Part shown: piece by piece, positions 15,401 to 27,734 of the stretch
Numbering within the stretch: position 1 is the stretch's first letter
Layout: each line of letters begins with the position of its first letter
DNA from: Paralichthys olivaceus
Lineage: Eukaryota > Chordata > Actinopteri > Pleuronectiformes > Paralichthyidae
Assembly: GCF_024713975.1 (NCBI RefSeq)
Contig: NC_091104.1
Coordinates: 14,961,580 to 15,025,579, forward strand
Direction of reading: 5' to 3'
Length of the DNA: 64,000 nucleotides
Program-made: the position numbers and the translations under genes
Notes under the pieces: model-generated
The model's database searches: none
Told to the model about the DNA's origin: nothing
What the model saw: only the letters and a program-made list of their open reading frames with translations

Positions 15401-18400
15401 GGGCCTCAACAAGGGCACCATGGGCTCTGGCACTTAGAATGAGAGAGAAGAGGGGAAGAGAGGAGAGAGAAAGCTGAGAATTAATTTAATGTATTTAAAA
15501 CAAAATTCCACACTTACTGTGCTTTCAATGCACACAACACTGACTTTAACCATGTTGTTATATATCCTGAGTGATTGCATTATACAACACAATAACACAG
15601 CAGCATTGAAGTGATTCTCTGAGTTGGGAAGAAGCCGTGTCCTTGCCTGTTCTGTGGGTCTTAGGTTCAATGTCAAAGATATACAACCTGACACTATGAA
15701 TCATTTAAGGTCCCGTCAGCTTCCTTTACACCAGCACTGTTGTTGACACCAATTTGTTGCAGGAACCTCCTGCTCTTCCCACATTAGATCCGTGGACTGA
15801 GGCCACTCACCAGGAACGTTGTATAATATTATGTGCATCAGCAACTTTGAATCTGTAATGCAGAAACTTGCCTCCTCTCTTTCTGCAGTGTTTGATGCTC
15901 TCCCACATCTATAAATCAGTTTAGTCATGTGCACATCAATCTATCGGGCCACGAATGCCAATTTGTTCCAGCTTCATGCTCCTGAGAAAATACACCGTTC
16001 TGTATATGTGAAACTCCTAACTCCTGCATGTATAGTGTTATTTTGTTATGAATGAAAGAAAGGGTTTACACCATGGCAACAAATACTCCTCAGTAATGCC
16101 GTGGACTATTTTCCAGCACAGCACATTTCTCCACAGAGCGAATAACAAGGTGCTGCTCTTCCCAGTACGGCACACCACATCATAAGTCACTATGAATTTA
16201 AAAGCGCCTCTCAGCCAAACTTCCATTTTAATCCTGCATTTTGTCAACGGCTGTAGGATTTAATTCAGTCAGTGGTACGGATCTACTCTATTGTGATGGA
16301 GCACACTCCTTTGAAAGGACTTTGGAAACCATTTTTAGCACACAGACGCTTACTTGCAGCGCCAATTTCTCCATTATTTTCCCAAGACTTTTAGCACATA
16401 GATAAGATCGCAGCCATTGTCCCAGTTTTTGAGCCATGCATATTCATTGCATTTTAAAGACTTCAGTTTAAAGCAAAATTTCTGCTCTAACCACTCCGCA
16501 AATTGGGCTACTGTGGGAGTATCTAGATAATTATGTGCCTGTATAGATTAAATTGAAAACGGGTGGGAAAAAAATTCCCTTTTAAGTGAATTATTCATGG
16601 CGTCTGCACACTGCAAACATTTCTGTGTAAAGTTAAAAAGGAATGGAAATTGGCCTGCTTATCATACTTATCGTGACACGCTGCTTGTTGTGGAGGCACC
16701 AGATCCTTGTGGATGCAGAGCTCCACTCGTGCATTGACGGTAAGTGGGCATCCAACCCCCCCCCTCCACACTCACACCTTAGTTTACAGTCAGATGGTCC
16801 TGGCAGCATTCATGCAGTGACCTTGACAACAATCACAGATGGGTCTATAACTCGATTCATTGGTAGCTCACATGGTGAGTCAGGGGGAGAAAAAAGGGAG
16901 GTCCATCTAAACTGACCAGACAGAGAAAGAAAAAAATCATTGGACCTGATTGATTAAAACCTTTACAGTGCTGTCTGTTGAGACTTTGATGATGAAGTGC
17001 TCCTCCCTATTCATAACACTAAGGGCTCGGGTTGAGTGATTCTAAAGAGTCACAGTAATAGCTCAGAATGGCTGCATCATCAGCAACGCCTGTCCCATAT
17101 TTCAGCGCACTGTTCATTAAGGTGCTTGAGACGCCATACAAATCATCTCAACTTTCAGCGAGCGCGCCCAATGAAATATGCTCACCTATCTGTCAGTGGA
17201 TTTACCGTTTCAGAGTGGAGGGGAAGAGACTGCTGCAACAGGCCATGGATCTACACAGATATACTGTATGTGATTTGTACACAAGGACTACCATACACAA
17301 CACAGACATACACACACCCTTATTGCCGGCAGCTCAACTTCAAAAACGAAGCTGGAACTACTGGGCTGCTTCATTAGCCCCTTATCTCTATCAAATTAGA
17401 GCTAATTTAATTAACTCATCTGTGTTTTAATCAGGGGTCCTCCGGGGGAAACCCTACCACTGAGCCACTGAGCTTGGCAGCCCAGCAGGCATGGATTTCA
17501 CAGGCAGCTGGGTACTCCCCAAGGTCAGACCCGGAATAAATTAGTCCTGTGTTCAGCTGTCAACATCCTGCTGGCTCTATCACACACAGAAAACTAAGGC
17601 CCATGCATGGGCACTCACACATCAACTCTCAGGGGAGGGATTGAAGGCAAATTTTTCCCCTTTTGCATAAAAGGAAAAACAGTTTCTTCAGACTATTGCT
17701 TGACACGTGGCTGTAGGAGTGAGATCCAACTGTGGGGTGAGAGTGGAAAGGGTGAGGCAGACAGACTCGGACGGAGACAGGTGTGAAAACCTGGGTGTCT
17801 TACCTGATGTGCCCAGTAGCCGCGGGGGAGGCGGGGGAGGTGGCGGTGGAGGCAGGGGAGGGTATCTTCTACAGTGGCATGCCAGCTGGCACTGTTCACT
17901 AACTTTCTCCGCCACAGTCCGTGAGCATGACCTCTGGAGTTCTCCCTTATAGCGAGGGAGAGTGGAAGAGAAAGAGAGAGACATTGAAATGGCTGAGGCC
18001 CTGTCCTTCAGTGCATTACTCAGAAGTGCCATCAGCACAACACTGTGCAGCACAAATGGAGACTCTTGAACAGCTCAGCAGCCTCTCATTTGGCAGCACT
18101 GTGGACATCCTCTCAGCATTCTCTTCGTATCGCAGCTCCAGTGTTTGTTGTCACTGGGGCTGCTGGTGTATGTAGTACATGCACAATAGTAGCACGTCTA
18201 TGGCTGCATCAACCCGCTCCCTGGAAGAAACCACCCACCAGCAGAGTGGGCAGCAGGCTGCCCCTAGGAGTGTGCGTGGGCGGACTTGGAAACTCAAGCA
18301 GATCACATTACACATGAACCCTGGCAACACTGTGTGCGTGTGAACAACAGCTCACCACTATCTGTAGGCAGCAGCAGCACAGGGCAGAGGTTAGAATACT

Positions 18401-18908
18401 CATCACTAACATATGCCTGCCTGCTGCAGGGATCCTGGTGGGATAACTGAATATTGTTATCATAAAAACACAGTTGGCTACTCCATGTTCCCACCACAAA
18501 GAGAGATGAGTGTCTGTGTGTGGATGAGAGTGCACTTAGATGTAATTCTCATGCCTTAGTGGAAACTCTGCACATGCATGGCTGACTGAGGATTTAAACA
18601 CACATGTGTGCCATGGACTGGCGACCCCCACATACAGTGTATGCACACATGCAAAGGATTATATTATAACTGCAGCTTAATGTGTGAATATAAGTTTTTT
18701 TTTAAACAGTCAGAACCACAGTTTTAACCTCAGTAAATCAAACTCCAGCTACATTAGTGCGACCTCTCCTCATGCGTAAAGTGACAAGTGGCGCGCCCTA
18801 AGCCATGATCCTTACCTGGCATGACAGTAAAAACAGTGAGAGGAGGCAGTGACCGAAGAATAAAGGCCAACAACTTAAAGTGAATGGCATTAGATCTTGG
18901 ACCAGCAT
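9428..18908 (-). CDS. prima1: PRIMA1, proline-rich membrane anchor of acetylcholinesterase
   Basis: PRIMA1 anchors acetylcholinesterase tetramers in neuronal membranes. Four minus-strand exons join in phase: 18908-18816, 17945-17804, 15432-15300 and 9527-9428, giving 155 aa (human 153). Residues 1-31 form a signal peptide starting MLVQDLMPFT. Residues 50-76 carry the PRAD, a Cys-rich lead (CQLACHC) followed by PPL and ten prolines, which threads through the AChE C-terminal WAT helices. A single membrane span lies at about 96-117, followed by CYKAIKR and a tail ending GTNNTVV. The exon 1 to exon 2 splice is phase 0. The start at 18908 was chosen because it aligns with the human MLLRDL start. 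An in-frame ATG at 19139 would add 77 residues without a plausible leader. Convergent with UNC79 as in human. The three introns together exceed 9 kb. Confidence 0.93.
9532..15295 (-). other. PRIMA1 intron 3
   Basis: This intron of about 5.8 kb separates the membrane-span exon from the last exon. It contains a probable interspersed repeat near 11630-12185 and several GC-richer patches near 12350-12560 and 13640-13740. No coding exon is supported. A cysteine-bearing frame at 12305-12547 loosely resembles an EGF-like spacing but has no splice sites or neighbours to back it. Confidence 0.6.
11630..12185. repeat. Probable interspersed fish repeat
   Basis: The segment opens with CGCCCTCTGGTGGCTGGCTG and continues through a phrase (cctcctccatgttagtgac) that I know as recurrent in percomorph genomes. 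It ends in a run of short GCATG/GCTAA repeats at 12060-12130. Its boundaries are uncertain. Its first 20 bases also resemble a CTCF site. Confidence 0.45.
15437..17800 (-). other. PRIMA1 intron 2
   Basis: This intron of about 2.4 kb lies between the PRAD exon and the membrane-span exon. It has no recognised minus-strand exon. On the plus strand a short hydrophobic frame at 16643-16739 ends in a consensus donor and is described as a finding. Confidence 0.6.
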
Positions 18909-19315
18909 TCCTCTTTTGTCGAAGATACTAGGCAGCGTTTCCAACAGATGAATGCAGCACACATAGGCTGGAAGTGTGTGGGAAATAACCATCCACCCTG
19001 TCCACTTCAGCGGAGAGATCTGTGACAGGCGTCCCCAGAAGTAGTTTATAATGCCACAATCATTTTCCTCTTGAAATCCCGTTGTCGGTAGCATAGGACA
19101 GGCGAGCCGGTGGAGTGAGTGAAGCAAATTTTCGACCATTCACATCTCGAAAGTAGTTTTTCTCTTTTTTCTTTCTTTCCTTCTTTCTTTCTTTCTCTGG
19201 CACTCAGATGGCGACCTGGATCATGCCGGTGCTCCGCGCAATGTGAGGGCGGTGGATGGCCCGTACCTTACATCCCTCCTCGGCTCCGAGCATGAGTGCA
19301 AATGGGCCACTTAAG

Positions 19316-19460
19316 CCATCGAAGTTGAAGGAGAGAGGAGGGAAAAAAACCATGGGAAGAGAGATAGAGCAAGAGGGAGAGAGAGCGAGAGGGAGAGCGA
19401 GAGGGAGAGAGAGAGAGAGAAAGAGCGAGAGAGAGAGGGAGGGAGAGAGAGAAAGAAGAG
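19316..19460. repeat. GA-rich simple repeat upstream of PRIMA1
   Basis: Imperfect GA/GAGC repeats run here, with a CTTT/CTTTT tract at 19150-19197 nearby. They sit next to a GC-richer patch at 19520-19700 that I take as the PRIMA1 promoter region. A minus-strand AAG then GTACGG near 19266 could be the donor of a non-coding first exon. Confidence 0.6.
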
Positions 19461-19699
19461 ATCCTCAGGAATATGGTGTGGCAGGATTCCTCACATCTCC
19501 CCCTCAACTTATCTGGGCTGAGCGGTGGATGTGCACGGGCGCGTCCGGAGCGCAGAGGCAGAGCCGCGGGTTCACAAACTGATGCCTCCCGCTCTGTGTG
19601 CCAATAACGCAGCGGGCTGTGTCAGACGGGAGCGTCAGCATCACCACCGCCGCGCACTGGATGCTGCGCGCACATCGGCTCATCCTGACAGCGCGCAGT

Positions 19700-22600
19700 G
19701 CTCCTACAAATTCACCCTCCGCTCCTCAAAAAGTAACTCCCCCCCCTTCATCCTCCCAAAAAGAGGGAGCGAGGTGGTAGAGGATGGAGGCTTATGGGGG
19801 GGAGCTCATGGTCAATACGAGGGGCGTTTGTATCAGTTGGCTTATTTTTGTTTTGCTTGTTTGTTTGTGTGGTTTTTTTTTATTTTACCATAGTGGTCCA
19901 TGCAGGAGAGTATAGCCCACAATTTTGCGTGGAGGAGGCGAGTGCGTAAGGATGACGCGTCAAGTGGAGGGAGAGAGAAGAGGGAGAGAGAGAGAGAATG
20001 AGTGCAAGACGCCTACCGACTGAAAACATTGGCATGCCCATGTTTGATTTCCCTGCTAGAACACTCTGTGGTCCAATGTCCCCAAGTAGGCTGATGGAAT
20101 AAACACCACTGATGTAACCTGGCATCCACTGCTTATATAGTGCTCAACAACAAAGACATTTATAAGATATTCATGAGACATTTATTTTTTAAAACTCAAC
20201 TTTTACTTTATTTTTGTCACTTGCTGTGTAGCCTATATCGCCATGCTGATATAGTTTATGTGAGGAGAGGCTGTGTAGGCCAGAGGGTAAAGAGTGCGAC
20301 TGCGATGGGTAGTTTTTTAAGAGCAGAGTTGCATAATGTTGTTGGTGGCCCTCACTCGGCACAGTTATGAAATTACCCCACAGCTCACAGCCATGGTACT
20401 AGAGAGCCAACGTGACAGGCACAGTTTACTGGGGTTTACTAAAACACTGTCAGAGGGAATCAGACCTCATCTTATAGTGTCAATGATAAGTACTGAGTAC
20501 AATATTTGTATATTCTTGTAATATTTGCATTTGTATCTGTTATTTGACGTCACCACATTTATAAAAATCCCACCTACTATAGTCTTAGTGCTGAATTAAT
20601 GGATCACAGTTTTGTTTTATGAATGTTTTTAGTCAAACATTTACATGTAAATCACATTTAACTAAGTTAGAGTTATTTTAAACAATGTTTCTCTATGTTA
20701 GAGTTATTATTCCTTTTTCTTTTTTCAAACAACCATAAAAGAAAAGTCTGAAGTCTACCAACAAGGCTCACATCTGGCCAGACAAGCCAAAAACAATATG
20801 AAAAGACAAAAACCCAAGATACTACTAAACAAAACAAAACACAAATAAAAACATTATCAACCTCTTAATTCTACAGAATAACATTACATACCTGATCCAA
20901 ATACACATTTTGCAAGAACAAGTGGCTTTAATCTCTCATATCTATCGTTCGGGCAAGGAATGGGCCCCAGACTCCATCAAAAAGACCTTCTCTTCCAGCC
21001 ACTCTATAAGTCACCTGATCATAGCTTATCATTCTACCCAGTCCTTAAAAGTGGATAAAGACCTCCAGTGGTGTAGGGCTATCCTACACCCTGTTAACAA
21101 AGCTAAGCGGCACCATATCTCTGACATTTTAACATTTCAGTATAGTCTCGTATAATCCCAGAGACGTATTGTAGGAATTTTCATTAAATATATTCCAAAC
21201 AATTTATTTAGGAAGGAATTGTTTCATCCTGCATAGATCACAGCTTTAAAGCTGGAACAACTAAGTGATTTTTTTTCTATTTACGACTGACAATCTAATT
21301 TCACAATAAGACAAATAAACGGTCCAAAGCTCCAGCCTGTCAATTGTGAGGATCTGCTTCTTTTCACTACATCAGATTTGATTGGGTCTTGTACTGTTTA
21401 TTGGACAAACAGGACATTTAGAGACATTGACTTGAGCTTTAGAACATTTTGATTATCCATTTGGACTGTTTCTGCCATTTCACAGTCCAAATGTATAAAA
21501 ATCAATCTGCAGTTTAAACAGGATTCGAAACATATCTCCCTCTGTATCGTGGAAGTCTTTCTCTGACACTGTAGACGGTCTTGTTGCAGGGTATCATGCT
21601 TTAAACCTGAGAAGTTTCTCCTCTTCTCTCCTTTCTGCTCAGCCTGTACATCTTTATTCATCGCTTATTCATATTTCACAAACCCCACAATCATATGTCA
21701 GCCTGTTTTGTCCTCTGCTCCAAATCTTGCTCGAGAGGTGAGAGCCAATTGTGTCACTGCCTGCTTATTCCAAATAACACAAATAACATCTCGGCCAACT
21801 ATTCAAACAACTTTGGATTAAGATCAATGGATTCTGCATCGAGCCCCACAGCCTTTTCCTTGCTGCCGAGCATTTATCACATCTCTTGCCTATCAAAAAG
21901 CTCTTCACAGACAGTCATGGGGTGAGCTCATGCACACAAGAGCCATGGATGACTTTTCGAGTGGAAAATCCAAAGCTGCTGTTAAACTGCATTTGCACAT
22001 ATACAGTAAAATGCAGAGTTTTTGAAGTAAACAAGTCTAGGTTTTTGGCGTATATATACTGTGCCCAGTGGCTGAGCTCGTCCATCCTCTCCTATACAGT
22101 CTGTCCCAGTATTGATTATCTGACAAGAGGAAAGCACTACATCCTCCAGGTTACTTCCTGCTGCCTCACCTCATTCCAACAAGCAGCAGTCTGCCACAAC
22201 ATACATCACGGCCCCTTTTAAAGTCAGATAAGAAAAGCTCTTAATAAAATTACTGAGGTCTTTCAGTGTGATTATTCTTGCAGAGAATGATCAACAGTGT
22301 CTTTATAAGCCACCAAGAGCCAAAACATATCACTGGCATCAACAGAAAGAGATTTTAAAAGCTCACGTCAAGCATGGAGTATTAATGTTCTTAGAAAATA
22401 ACTGAGCTGCTATCTTCATCTGTTCATCTCCTTTATTGAAACAGGCCAGTCGGGTTTATCACTGTGGAGGTAGATTGCCATCTAGTGGAAATGTCTGGCA
22501 ACACATGACATTAAGTTGTTCCATGTAAATGTATCACAGATTAATGGCACATAAAATAATAAGCACAAGTTCGGGTTTACTCCTATAATAAAATGTCTAT

Positions 22601-25600
22601 ATTGTCCTTCGATTCAACCAGATCCAGATAAGACAGTGTTCTCGCTGTTCGGGGTGAAGATGATCCATTGCACCTATTTGCTGGGAGAGTTCTGCGGAGG
22701 TTTTTCCATCACTTTTACACTACATGGCCACTTTATGTGATACACCCACACAGTCTAATACAATCCAACACAACCGTTCTGCCATAAAGTCTGCTGAGGT
22801 CAGCCCTTTTAGAGGTTGTTGTCGAGATTGTATGTGTAGTAGGTGGTGTTGTACTGGACTGTTGAATTTAGAGGTGTTTCTAATGTTCTGCCTCCTTCTG
22901 TATTTTAATAAAAATTAAGCTTTAAATATGATTCAAGTAATCAACATATTGTTGAATTTACATATATCTGACAATAAAATCGGAACATTACAACTTCAGA
23001 AAGGTAGAATTAATAGCAGAGTTGCTCTACTGAATTGCAATAGATTGTATAGGTGTACATGCACAAACTGACCACTGAGTGTGTATTTATCACCACAACA
23101 ACTTTTCACAAAGCCAGAAGACGAGGGATTAATTAGCGCTGCTGTGCCCTCAAAATCTCCAACAGCAGCGTTGTTGAGTAGAGGTTCGTTTTTGAGGTGT
23201 CACTTCAACGCCCTCCTTTTCCTAGAAATCTTTAGATGTGTGTAATGCTACACACATAAAATCTTAAACCACCCCCTGATATTTCCCCATTTATTTCTTT
23301 GTTCCATTTCACTTTGCCCTAGAGAGCTGTTATCTTTATGGATCGGTGCACTGTATATGGCTTTTATCTAATTTTGATGTATGGTTATAGCTCTCCATAT
23401 TTTTTATTTCCCTTGCTCTGGTTTATCTTCCGTGTATCTTCATCTGGTCTGTCTCTTGTGCTGCTGTAATACTGACTGTCCCCACCCTGGAGCATCAATA
23501 CACTGATATCTTATCTTGTTGCGGCTATTTTTGAGCAAAGAACTGATGCAGGGGACAGAAAAAGTGCCCATAGTTACAATAGAAAGTTCCACTAATGGAT
23601 GTATCATGGAGAGCTTCTGCTGAAGAGACAGCCCAGACAGAGTCAGATTTCTGTTACACTACAGAGCCCCACTGGGCCTCTGCTAAATAGATTTCTGCTA
23701 CAGTATCCAAACACAGGGAGGAATGATAGTCCAGTACTTTGTAACATCACCAGACACCCAAACACTTCCTGGCTGCAACCTTTTTTCAAATGGAGTCTGT
23801 GGACTCATGTGGAGTACATATCCACGTTTTTATGAGTAGCAGCTCATTATTTTTAGACAGCAGACAAAATCTTCTCAAATGTTTCGTCACAAGCTGTAAA
23901 TCAAATTGACCTAGAGTAGTAAAAAAAAACCGCAAACCTGATTAAAGATTTGTTTTAAATTTAAGAAAAAACACATTTAAATACATATCCATACCAAAAA
24001 TAAATATTAATATCAATATGGCCACATGCATAAAAACAGTGTTGCATCAAATGTTCAGGAGTTTAGCTATACTGAGCTATATTCAGAGTTGTTTTATTTT
24101 GTGTACAATCAATTAAAACTATTGGGTGTTCATTACTTTGGAAAGAGCCCTTTATATCTACATCGAGAGCTGATCCTCAAACACGGAGGCAGCTACGTTG
24201 CACCGTCATGTTTCTACAATAGCTCAAAACAGACAATCCAAACACCAACTCTGAATATGAATGTTTTTATGTTACCTTAACGCCACCATAGGTTCTTCTA
24301 CATGCGCGGGGGTAAACGAGTGAGGGAGGAAGTATTCAGTTGGCTCCAATCTGGGACGTCAACACTAGATGCCGCTAAGTCCTACACACTGTCACTTTAA
24401 ATGTATATCTTTGGTGCACAACAGCTACAGAAGGAAGTGAATGTGTTTGTTGGTATACAAGATTGAACGTGTAGGACGATTCGCATGACGCACCTCAAAA
24501 TAGATTACAGTGCATTGGTAAATTGATAAATTTGTGAAAATCAAGTTCCGCAGCTCAGTTCAACCCACCATATAGCTAAAATGCAAACGTCCCGTGCATC
24601 CACCTGTTCTGGCACAAGGACAGCCATGCACTGTGGGATTTACGGACGCCTTTATGTGCTTCCTCTTTCTCCCTCCTCTCATTCTCCCTCACTTCAAAAG
24701 CTCAGGAGTAGGGGTGACAGGCCAGGGGAGGGAGAGCCCCATTGTTAATTGGCCTTTTCAGCCGAACAGAGAGGTGAAGGGAAGAAGAAGAGAGCGGGAC
24801 AATGGGGTCCCTTTCGCCTCTCCAGGACAAGAGTGATGCACTGCCTTAAAAGATAGAGCAGCCAGAGCACACACACACATATATAGACCTGCAGGGCTCT
24901 CCTCAGACAACCCCAAATGGACTGAATGAGGCAATCAATCATGGAGGCTGCACTTCACTACAGATAAATGGCCTGTAGCCTTGATATAGACTGCAGACTC
25001 TTTCTTTTTTTTAAGAAAGTTCAGTGTCCTGGTGCAGGAGGGATCCATGGTGCACGTTATATGCTTTGAGGACAAGTGTTGCTCTCCAGACAAACAGCTT
25101 CCTCACGTCTCATTCCATTGCTGATGGGCTTCAATGGAAGGATAGGTACTCTCCATTTTTTTATCCCCTCACTTCAATAAGGGGATGAAGCTCAATTAGC
25201 ATTTCACAACTCCCCTCTTCCTCCTCCTCCATTGCAACCTTCCCTGCAGAGCCCATGCTTTCTCTTTGGGGATTGTCCTGTTTTGGACCCTTGTTGCCGT
25301 TGGCAGGGTGACAGTATTCGAGTGTGCAAACTTGTGCCATTGTCCGCGGGCCAGAGGGAGCCATGGAGACCCCCATAATATGACACAGGAAAATGTTTGC
25401 TGATGGCAATTCTATGGGCTTTGTCCGACTCTTTCTCCTTCATGACGACTCGATTTAAGTCTCTAAATGTTTGACTACAAATGCAGGAGTGCTATCCAGC
25501 TCCTTCCCCTTTGTCCCGCGAGGTTTGAATGAGTAATTCAGCCTTTGTGTCGCTCGATTGAGGGGGCAAACAGAAAGACAAGATTCTTGAGCGTTCAAGC

Positions 25601-26200
25601 CCCCTTTCCATGGTTATGCACTCTTTAGATCCCCCCCCACCCACCCTCGCTAAGTCCTTCAGCTGACATCACTCTCTGTGTTACTCTATCTATGTTCAAA
25701 TCTGTACTTTTTAAAAAGCTTGAGAGTAGAGTTGGAATTTACGCATTTCCCTGCAGAGTTACTCATTTTTTATTCATGCGCACTCCGGGTTTAAGAGATG
25801 CTTGGCTCAACGCGCAGAAATCACCGTGCAGGAGAAATATCGCATCCCCTCAGCGGCTTCTTCTTCTTCTTTTTTTTTTTACAGATCTCCATGACAACAA
25901 TTTGCAATGGTGAAGAATTCGATACCAGGGCGCTTGGAGGCTGATTGGGGTGCATTGTGAGGGGCCTGGGGTCGCTGATTGGTTCAAGGAAAGCACCATA
26001 ACTACAAGGAGTTTATATTCATTCAACTTGTTGAAGTGCTCCAACTGCAGTGTGGAGAACAGTCTGCGCCTGGACTGCGCCTTCGAGGCTGGATTCATCC
26101 ACAAGTGGTGCGTTAAGATTCATCCACAAGTGGTGCGTAAATTGCATCACGTTCAATTTAGGTTTTGCTAAATTCCTAACTTGAATCCTTTTTAAAAAAA
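19700..26200. other. Intergenic stretch between PRIMA1 and FAM181A
   Basis: No gene was recognised. One decayed inverted-repeat element ends near 24401. A GC-rich block at 24590-24830 and the stretch at 25480-25910 look less AT-rich than the rest and could be FAM181A promoter or enhancer. An 81-codon frame at 20910-21155 has no family I can name. FAM181A probably has a non-coding upstream exon, because a good acceptor (ttctgtttag) sits at 26210-26219. Confidence 0.5.
24045..24401 (-). mobile_element. Decayed MITE-like element, relative of the one at 33621
   Basis: The right end at about 24378-24401 reads, on the minus strand, TTTAAAGTGACAGTGTGTAG, close to the terminal repeat at 33621. Inner segments also correspond (a CATCTAGTGTTG phrase, a hydrophilic middle, then ATGTAGATATAAAGGGC). 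The left end could not be placed, so its start is approximate. Confidence 0.5.
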
Positions 26201-26267
26201 TATAAATTTTCTGTTTAGATGCTGATGGTGAACTACAAGCTCTAACATGGACTGATTTGGAGTCAAC

Positions 26268-27035
26268 ATGGCAAACGCAGACAGCGAGGTCAAAACGCTG
26301 CTTAATTTTGTAAATTTGGCATCGAGTGACATCAAGGCAGCGCTGGACAAGTCAGCTCCGTGCAGACGATCCGTGGACCACAGGAAATATCTGCAGAAGC
26401 AGCTGAAGCGCTTTTCTCAGAGGTACTCCAGGGTGCCAAGGTGCCACACGCACAGGCCTGCGGAATATGCGTGCGGCAGACCGGCTGCGGGGACTGAGCA
26501 CCAAAGCGTAAAGGGCGCAGAAAAGGCCAGCTCAGATGCGCAGGACGTGGAGAATGCTGGGAGCGCGGTGCAGGTGCCCATGAGGAAACGCCAGCTCCCG
26601 GCCTCGTTTTGGGAGGAACCCAAGTTGAGTCCAGCTAAGAAGGAGCGTTCATTGAAAAGAGGCTCTGCAGGTGCGTCTGAGGGCGGTGACAACGAGAAGC
26701 GGAAGAGGAGTTGTGGTGAGGACACAAATAAGGCCGCGCTGCCTGCGTCCGGCCGGCGCAGCTCTGCGGACAAAGAGCCGCTCAAACTGGACCTGAGCTC
26801 TCACCACTGCGTGAGCGTGTGCGGCTGCTGCCCCTTCCAGTACCACGGACACCAGGTCCTCCACAGTCACATCGTGGTCCCCCACCCGCCCCTGGGACTG
26901 TGGAGCAAGGCAGCAGGGACTGAGACACCAGAGCATCCTTATGGACAGAAGCTTCACACACATGTTGTGGTCAAACCCATACCCACCAAACCCACCGTCC
27001 AGTCTCCCATCTTCAGTGTGTTTGGATTCATTTAA
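26268..27035 (+). CDS. fam181a: FAM181A
   Basis: FAM181A and FAM181B are nuclear proteins expressed in the nervous system and reported to bind TEAD transcription factors. The CDS is a single uninterrupted frame of 255 aa from ATG 26268 to TAA. The N-terminal block (residues 6-58) matches the conserved FAM181 region: KTLLNFVNLASSDIKAALDK followed by CRRSVDHRKYLQKQLKRFSQ. Residues 104-115 read PMRKRQLPASFW, very like the omega-loop of YAP (MRLRKLPDSFF). A basic stretch (124-147) resembles a nuclear localisation signal. A Cys/His-rich block (residues 179-201) has no known role I can state. An upstream acceptor at 26210-26219 and a short upstream frame starting near 26220 suggest a spliced 5' leader. 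The place between PRIMA1 and ASB2 fits human synteny and favours A over B. Confidence 0.9.
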   Translation: MANADSEVKTLLNFVNLASSDIKAALDKSAPCRRSVDHRKYLQKQLKRFSQRYSRVPRCHTHRPAEYACGRPAAGTEHQSVKGAEKASSDAQDVENAGSAVQVPMRKRQLPASFWEEPKLSPAKKERSLKRGSAGASEGGDNEKRKRSCGEDTNKAALPASGRRSSADKEPLKLDLSSHHCVSVCGCCPFQYHGHQVLHSHIVVPHPPLGLWSKAAGTETPEHPYGQKLHTHVVVKPIPTKPTVQSPIFSVFGFI

Positions 27036-27494
27036 ATCTTCTACTAATGAACCCACACACAGACAAATGTAAATATGAGTACTTATTGTCACTGTGTGCT
27101 TCACACATCCACTTCCTCTTTCAGCATTTGATCAGGAGATTCTTTCCTCAAGCACTTATTGGATTTCTTCATTTATTTTTGTTGCTAAAATCTAAAGGAC
27201 TAATTGCACTTCTCTGCAGAATAAGTTAATCAGCTTCACTTTCTCATGCCAGTCTGACGCCAGCAAGTATCTGAAAATTGACAGTAAGTTAAACAAAGGT
27301 TTCTACTTTTAGGTTTCTACAGATGCTGACTGTTCTTTTTAAAGGTAGGAAGAAGCCATGCAAATGAATGAACGCATCCTGTTTTAGTTTCCTCTTTCAA
27401 CTTTGAGAATAGAATGTGGGACGTAGATTGCTTTTTTTGTTTGTCAAAGTCGTGTCTGATATAGGCACATTTGAAACCGTGACTTTTATTTTTA

Positions 27495-27500
27495 AATAAA
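27495..27500 (+). terminator. FAM181A poly(A) signal
   Basis: AATAAA lies 460 nt after the FAM181A stop codon. It is only about 72 bp from the facing ASB2 signal, so the two 3' ends nearly touch. Confidence 0.55.
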
Positions 27501-27571
27501 TGATTCAACTTCCCCTGAAGAAACCCCTTGGGCATCAGATCATTTTTACCTTTCACTGAAGAAAAAAATTC

Positions 27572-27577
27572 TTTATT
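27572..27577 (-). terminator. ASB2 poly(A) signal
   Basis: On the minus strand AATAAA lies about 160 nt beyond the ASB2 stop codon at 27735-27737. Confidence 0.55.
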
Positions 27578-27734
27578 GTCACACTACATGTGCTATAAAT
27601 AGATATTTTATACAATTACTTTGAGAGGACCATGTACAGATTCAAGACATCAGACACAACTAAAAAAAGAACCACACAAAGATAAATATAGCCACATCTC
27701 TGATGCATATGTTGCTTGAAATTCACCTTTAAAG

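Noticed and set aside
20910-21155. 81-codon frame in the PRIMA1/FAM181A interval
   Set aside because: No motif or family recognised. It has an early in-frame end and no splice support, and is possibly part of a decayed repeat.
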